From Flavobacteriaceae bacterium (lineage in GTDB: Bacteria; Bacteroidota; Bacteroidia; Flavobacteriales; Flavobacteriaceae), in contig JAIPBH010000010.1 of assembly GCA_021739635.1 (NCBI GenBank), forward strand, positions 1 to 64,000: a stretch of 64,000 nt of DNA. Direction: 5' to 3'. The first letter of the stretch is position 1; each line of letters starts with the position of its first letter. A model generated the notes under the pieces. The model searched no databases, was not told the DNA's origin, and worked only from the letters and a program-made list of their open reading frames with translations. Shown here piece after piece: positions 59,317 to 64,000 of this stretch. A program made the position numbers and the translations under genes.

Positions 59317-59814
59317 ATGAAAAAAATAGTATTGCTTTCTGATACCCATAGCTATATAGATGATGCCATATTAAAATATGTAAAAGAAGCCGATGAAGTT
59401 TGGCATGCTGGCGATATTGGTGATATTGTTGTAACAGATGCTATCAAGAACATAAAACCCTTAAAAGCAGTTTTTGGCAATATTGATAATGCAAACATAA
59501 GGTCTGAGTTTCCTGAACACAACCGGTTTATGTGTGAAGATGTGGATGTTTGGATGACCCATATTGGTGGTTATCCCAAAGCTTATGATGTTAGAGTGAG
59601 AGACGCTATAAAGAAAAACCCACCTAAATTATTTATTTGCGGGCATTCGCATATTTTAAAAGTCATGCCTGACAAACAATTAAATTTATTGCACATGAAT
59701 CCTGGTGCTGCTGGAAAACACGGTTTTCATAAAGTAAGAACCATGCTACGTTTTACCATTGACGGAGCAAAAATTGACAATTTAGAAGTCATAGAATTTA
59801 GTAACCGGTATTAA
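59317..59814 (+). CDS. Metallophosphoesterase (YfcE/MJ0936-like)
   Basis: IVLLSDTHSYIDD, VWHAGDIGD, VFGNIDNANI, FICGHSHILKVM, HMNPGAAGKHG. Confidence 0.92.
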   Translation: MKKIVLLSDTHSYIDDAILKYVKEADEVWHAGDIGDIVVTDAIKNIKPLKAVFGNIDNANIRSEFPEHNRFMCEDVDVWMTHIGGYPKAYDVRVRDAIKKNPPKLFICGHSHILKVMPDKQLNLLHMNPGAAGKHGFHKVRTMLRFTIDGAKIDNLEVIEFSNRY

Positions 59815-59816
59815 AA

Positions 59817-59845
59817 AACCCAAAGTTTTCACTTTGGGTTTTAAC
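59817..59845 (+). terminator. Rho-independent terminator
   Basis: AACCCAAAGT-tttc-ACTTTGGGTT followed by TTAA. Confidence 0.75.
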
Positions 59846-59871
59846 GCACTAATACTACTAAGATGTTAGGT

Positions 59872-60306
59872 TTATCGCAATCGATCTACAGATTTTACGA
59901 GATCTTCATCCTTCTTAATGGCCTTATTGGCTAATGCCAAAAACACGATAGAAATAATAGGAAGAAACATCCCAATACCTTTCTCAGAAACAATAGTTTC
60001 TCCAGATACATTTAGAGATTGATACACAAAAAATCCTAGTAAAAAAAAGTTTAATATCATATTAAGTCGCCCCAATACAAATTGAAGTTTCCTGTTTTTA
60101 AACATAAAAATTGAAATTACCGATAGTAATGCAGAGCCTAAAAATAGGCATAAATACATTATTTGGTTAAACGCATACACTGTAACTCCTTCTTTTGTTT
60201 CCCATAAAGGAAATAAAAAAATGAATCCTGCTGAAACGCCAGCAGCAATAATAAGATATATCGTTTGAATGCGTTGTAACATTTGTTTTTTAAAACTAGA
60301 TGGCAA
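59872..60306 (-). CDS. DUF4293 family membrane protein
   Basis: MLQRIQTIYLIIAAGVSAGFIFLFPLW..., four TM segments. Confidence 0.8.
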   Translation of the reverse strand: MPSSFKKQMLQRIQTIYLIIAAGVSAGFIFLFPLWETKEGVTVYAFNQIMYLCLFLGSALLSVISIFMFKNRKLQFVLGRLNMILNFFLLGFFVYQSLNVSGETIVSEKGIGMFLPIISIVFLALANKAIKKDEDLVKSVDRLR

Positions 60307-60479
60307 AAATAATAGTTTCTTTTATAAAATTCACTTAAAAAATTAAAATAAAGTTGTATTATTGCACTAATAATTCACAACAACCACTGCGGTAGGTTGT
60401 TAATTCTTCAGAATAAAAAATCATTTTTTTCAGAACAACTCAAATTATTCTCAAATTATAATATTCAAGTAAACATCAA

Positions 60480-62189
60480 ATGTTTGAAATTTCACAATTA
60501 AACGAAAAAAAACTCTCTGACTTACAAGAGATTGCACAAAAATTGAACGTCCCAAAATTTCGTTCATTAAAAAAATCAGATTTAGTTTATCAAATTTTAG
60601 ATCACCAAGCTGCCGACCCAAAATCTGTCGCTAATGTTATAAAACCAACCGAACCAACTACTGAAAATAAACCTGCTCCAAATAAACCTGCCGAAAATCG
60701 CGACAAAAAACTGAGAGCACGTATCAATAAACCATCAAATAGTACTACAAATAAAACAGCCGAACTTCCTTTTGAAAATAAAAGTTCAGAAATTCAGGAT
60801 AAACCTGCTACTGAAATTATAGAAAAAAAGATTGAAGAAAAATCAGCTTCAGATTCGGTTAACAAACCAAATAACGAAAACAAGCCAAGGGATAATCAAA
60901 AAAATCATCCTAAAAGAGAGCAATTACCTCAACAAAAAAACCCGAATAAAAATCCTAATAATGGCAATAATAACGGGAATACTAGTAATGCCAATGGTAA
61001 CAGCAATGGTAACAACAACATTAATAATGGTAATAAAGACAACAGAAACCGTTATCGTGAGCCAGATTTTGAGTTTGATGCCATTATTGAAAGTGAAGGG
61101 GTTTTAGATATTATGCAAGATGGGTATGGTTTTTTACGCTCATCGGACTATAATTATTTATCATCACCTGATGATATTTATGTGTCTCAATCTCAAATTA
61201 GATTATTTGGCTTAAAGAAAGGCGATACCGTTCTTGGCCATGTAAGACCACCTAAAGAAGGTGAAAAATATTTTCCTTTAATCAAGGTTATTAAAATTAA
61301 TGGTCAAAGCCCAGATGTTGTAAGAGACCGCGTATCATTTGAACATTTAACACCATTATTCCCAAAAGAAAAATTTAATATAGCTGAAAAACAAAGTACC
61401 ATTTCTACTAGAATTATGGACTTGTTCTCTCCTATTGGAAAAGGTCAAAGAGGCATGATTGTATCACAACCTAAAACGGGTAAAACCATGTTACTTAAAG
61501 ATGTTGCAAATGCCATTGCAGCAAACCATCCTGAAGTATATTTAATGATTTTATTAATTGATGAGCGCCCTGAAGAAGTTACCGATATGCAACGTAACGT
61601 ACGTGGCGAAGTCATTTCTTCAACCTTTGATAAAGAAGCGCATGAGCACGTTAAAATTGCCGATATTGTTCTCGAAAAAGCCAAACGGTTGGTAGAATGT
61701 GGTCATGATGTGGTAATTTTGTTAGACTCTATCACACGTTTAGCCAGAGCTTATAATACCGTGCAACCAGCTTCTGGTAAAATATTAAGTGGTGGTGTAG
61801 ATGCCAACGCACTTCACAAACCAAAACGTTTCTTTGGAGCTGCCAGAAATATTGAAAATGGTGGTTCGTTAACCATTATAGCAACGGCATTAACAGAAAC
61901 AGGTTCAAAAATGGATGAAGTTATTTTTGAAGAATTTAAAGGAACCGGTAATATGGAATTACAATTAGATAGAAAAATATCGAATCGTAGAATTTTCCCT
62001 GCTATTGACCTAACCTCTTCTAGTACTCGTAGAGATGACTTATTGTTAGATGCCAACACCATTCAACGCATGTGGGTTATGCGTAAGTATTTAGCAGATA
62101 TGAATCCTGTTGAAGCTATGGAATTTATTAATGACAGATTTAAACAAACCAGAAATAATGAAGAGTTTTTACTATCTATGAATGGGTAA
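60480..62189 (+). CDS. rho: Transcription termination factor Rho with Asn-rich disordered insertion
   Basis: Rho_N ([34 protein letters not shown]), [61 protein letters not shown]. Insert [35 protein letters not shown]. Confidence 0.97.
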   Translation: MFEISQLNEKKLSDLQEIAQKLNVPKFRSLKKSDLVYQILDHQAADPKSVANVIKPTEPTTENKPAPNKPAENRDKKLRARINKPSNSTTNKTAELPFENKSSEIQDKPATEIIEKKIEEKSASDSVNKPNNENKPRDNQKNHPKREQLPQQKNPNKNPNNGNNNGNTSNANGNSNGNNNINNGNKDNRNRYREPDFEFDAIIESEGVLDIMQDGYGFLRSSDYNYLSSPDDIYVSQSQIRLFGLKKGDTVLGHVRPPKEGEKYFPLIKVIKINGQSPDVVRDRVSFEHLTPLFPKEKFNIAEKQSTISTRIMDLFSPIGKGQRGMIVSQPKTGKTMLLKDVANAIAANHPEVYLMILLIDERPEEVTDMQRNVRGEVISSTFDKEAHEHVKIADIVLEKAKRLVECGHDVVILLDSITRLARAYNTVQPASGKILSGGVDANALHKPKRFFGAARNIENGGSLTIIATALTETGSKMDEVIFEEFKGTGNMELQLDRKISNRRIFPAIDLTSSSTRRDDLLLDANTIQRMWVMRKYLADMNPVEAMEFINDRFKQTRNNEEFLLSMNG

Positions 62190-62204
62190 GTAAAAAAAGT
62201 CTTT

Positions 62205-62244
62205 TAAAAAAAATGCTTTGAAGTTTTTCAAAGCATTTTTTTTT
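62205..62244 (+). terminator. rho terminator
   Basis: AAATGCTTTGAA-gttt-TTCAAAGCATTT followed by TTTTTT. Confidence 0.85.
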
Positions 62245-62276
62245 GACACTTATTAATCAAAATAAGCCAAATAAAA

Positions 62277-62297
62277 AACCTCTCTAAAAGAGAGGTT
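62277..62297 (-). terminator. rpsT terminator
   Basis: AACCTCTCT-aaa-AGAGAGGTT; minus strand followed by TTTTATTTGG. Confidence 0.75.
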
Positions 62298-62323
62298 CTT
62301 CTATATTATATAACTAAAATTAA

Positions 62324-62578
62324 TTATGCTAAAGAAGCAATATGCTTAGCTAAACCAGATTTAAGGTTAGCGGCTTTATTAGCATGAATAATGTTTTTCT
62401 TTGCTAATTTATCTAACATAGATGACACTGAAGGCAATAAAGTCTCTGCTTCAGTTTTATCAGTTAACTCACGTAATTTTTTAATAGCATTACGAGTTGT
62501 TTTATGCTGATATTTATTTACTAAACGTTTAGTTTCGTTACTTCTAATTCTTTTTAACGATGACTTATGATTTGCCAT
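62324..62578 (-). CDS. rpsT: 30S ribosomal protein S20
   Basis: [35 protein letters not shown]...[30 protein letters not shown]. Confidence 0.97.
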   Translation of the reverse strand: MANHKSSLKRIRSNETKRLVNKYQHKTTRNAIKKLRELTDKTEAETLLPSVSSMLDKLAKKNIIHANKAANLKSGLAKHIASLA

Positions 62579-62601
62579 TTTAAATTTTTTTTTTTTAATT
62601 G

Positions 62602-62673
62602 TAGCCCGTAGGGGAGTCGAACCCCTCTTACCAGGATGAAAACCTGGCGTCCTAGCCGATAGACGAACGGGCC
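62602..62673 (-). tRNA. tRNA-Glu (anticodon TTC)
   Basis: Minus strand GGCCCGTTCGTCTATCGGCTAGGACGCCAGGTTTTCATCCTGGTAAGAGGGGTTCGACTCCCCTACGGGCTA; loop TTTTCAT. Confidence 0.95.
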
Positions 62674-62820
62674 ATTTGTTTATAAGTATGTAAATTTATT
62701 TTTTTAATCTAAACTTACAGTGCTTTTCAAATAACTCACAATGTTTTCCATTGCGGATGCAAAAATACAACTATTTTTAAATGTCGCAATAGCTAGATAA
62801 TATTTTTTTAAAAAAAATTT

Positions 62821-64000
62821 CTAATATGCTTTTGCAAACAAAACTCGGCGTTTTGAAGGCAATCCTGAGAACACACAAACACCTTCTTCATTGCTAGTTT
62901 CCAATGGAATACATCTTATGGTCGCTTTTGTTAACTCTTTTATTTTGGCTTCTGTTTCATTAGTTCCATCCCAATGCGCAGAAATAAATCCTGCTTTTGT
63001 TTCTAAAACCGCTTTAAATTCTTCAAAAGTATTGACCTCAGTTATGTGAGTATCTCTATATAGTAATGCTTTATCAAATAAAGCTTGTTGTATGTCTTTT
63101 AATAAGCCTTCAATAGTAGGTATTAAACTATCTAAAGAAACAATATCTTTGGTTAAGGTATCTCGTCGTGCCAATTCAACCGTTCCATTTTCTAAATCTT
63201 TGGGGCCAATGGCAATACGCAATGGAACGCCTTGCAATTCATGTTGTGCAAATTTAGCTCCTGGTCGTTGTGTATCTCTATCATCATATTTTACCGAAAT
63301 ACCTTTCTTTTTTAAATCTGATGCAATGGTATGAGCCACTTTTGAAATGGCTTCCAAATCGGCTTCATTCTTATATATAGGAACAATTACCACTTGGTTT
63401 GGGGCTAAACTTGGAGGTAAAACCAATCCGAAATCATCACTATGAGTCATAATTAAAGCGCCCATTAATCGGGTTGAAACGCCCCATGATGTTGCCCAAA
63501 CATAATCTTGCTTTCCTTCTTTATTAGCAAATTTCACATCAAAGGCTTTGGCAAAATTCTGACCAAGAAAATGAGAGGTTCCCGCTTGCAAGGCTTTTCC
63601 ATCTTGCATTAAAGCTTCAATACAAAAGGTTTCTTCAGCACCAGCAAAACGTTCGCTTTCTGTTTTTACGCCTTGAATTACGGGTATAGCCATAAAGTTT
63701 TCTGCAAAGGTGGCATACACATTATTCATAAGTTTTGCTTCTGTTATGGCTTCAGCTTTTGTTTCATGGGCGGTATGGCCTTCTTGCCATAAAAATTCAG
63801 CGGTACGTAAAAATAAACGGGTACGCATTTCCCAACGTACCACATTGGCCCATTGGTTAATTAAAATAGGTAAATCTCTATATGATTGTATCCAGTTTCT
63901 GTAGGTATTCCAAATAATAGCTTCGCTGGTGGGTCTTACAATAAGTTCTTCTTCTAACTTCGCTTCTGGATCTACTCTTAATTTTCCTGGTTTATCAGGA
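62821..64000 (-). CDS. proS: Prolyl-tRNA synthetase, partial (5' end beyond the window)
   Basis: The frame stays open upstream of the called [82 protein letters not shown]. Confidence 0.96.
   Translation of the reverse strand, partial: PDKPGKLRVDPEAKLEEELIVRPTSEAIIWNTYRNWIQSYRDLPILINQWANVVRWEMRTRLFLRTAEFLWQEGHTAHETKAEAITEAKLMNNVYATFAENFMAIPVIQGVKTESERFAGAEETFCIEALMQDGKALQAGTSHFLGQNFAKAFDVKFANKEGKQDYVWATSWGVSTRLMGALIMTHSDDFGLVLPPSLAPNQVVIVPIYKNEADLEAISKVAHTIASDLKKKGISVKYDDRDTQRPGAKFAQHELQGVPLRIAIGPKDLENGTVELARRDTLTKDIVSLDSLIPTIEGLLKDIQQALFDKALLYRDTHITEVNTFEEFKAVLETKAGFISAHWDGTNETEAKIKELTKATIRCIPLETSNEEGVCVFSGLPSKRRVLFAKAY

Noticed and set aside
60832-61107. 91-aa + ORF inside rho
   Set aside because: Out-of-frame reading of the Asn/Lys-rich low-complexity segment.

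Overview
This is a low-GC window from a Bacteroidota (Flavobacteriaceae-like) chromosome. Its main parts are: (1) a decayed left edge (about 1-930) with the tail of an IS3-type orfA, an exact 22-bp-period array of CCTAGG-centred palindromes, and a broken HU-like gene. (2) A Wzx/Wzy-type exopolysaccharide locus (about 0.9-22.1 kb). It starts with a WYL regulator and a NusG/UpxY-like antiterminator, contains flippase, polymerase, glycosyltransferase, acyltransferase, nitroreductase and pyruvyltransferase genes plus WecA/Wza/Wzc-like proteins, and carries related OMP genes at both ends. (3) A TPR histidine kinase and NarL-type response regulator pair. (4) A type IX secretion/gliding region (25.1-38.9 kb) with a 2774-aa SprB-like adhesin, two PorP/SprF proteins (one fused to a long Ala/Lys repeat and a SPOR-like C-terminus) and a second protein with a type B sorting domain. 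(5) Beta-helix surface proteins, an aldo/keto reductase, and a pseudogene patch (DUF1501 and serine recombinase tails) beside tRNA-Arg. (6) A Crp/Fnr-led sulfur operon (YeeE/YedE, TauE, MBL-rhodanese, DUF2892). (7) A housekeeping block: clpS, prmA, tpiA, folP, cdaA-like, ABC exporter, truA, rho, rpsT, tRNA-Glu and partial proS. I did not find a clearly new defence or mobile system. The most novel-looking items are the 22-bp palindrome array, several hidden gene relicts absent from the ORF track (HU, Fcl-like epimerase, HipB-like HTH, DUF1501, recombinase), the PorP-repeat-SPOR fusion, and the hexanucleotide-encoded Gly-Tyr tail of the Wzc-like kinase. All family calls come from reading the translations by eye; no database search was run.
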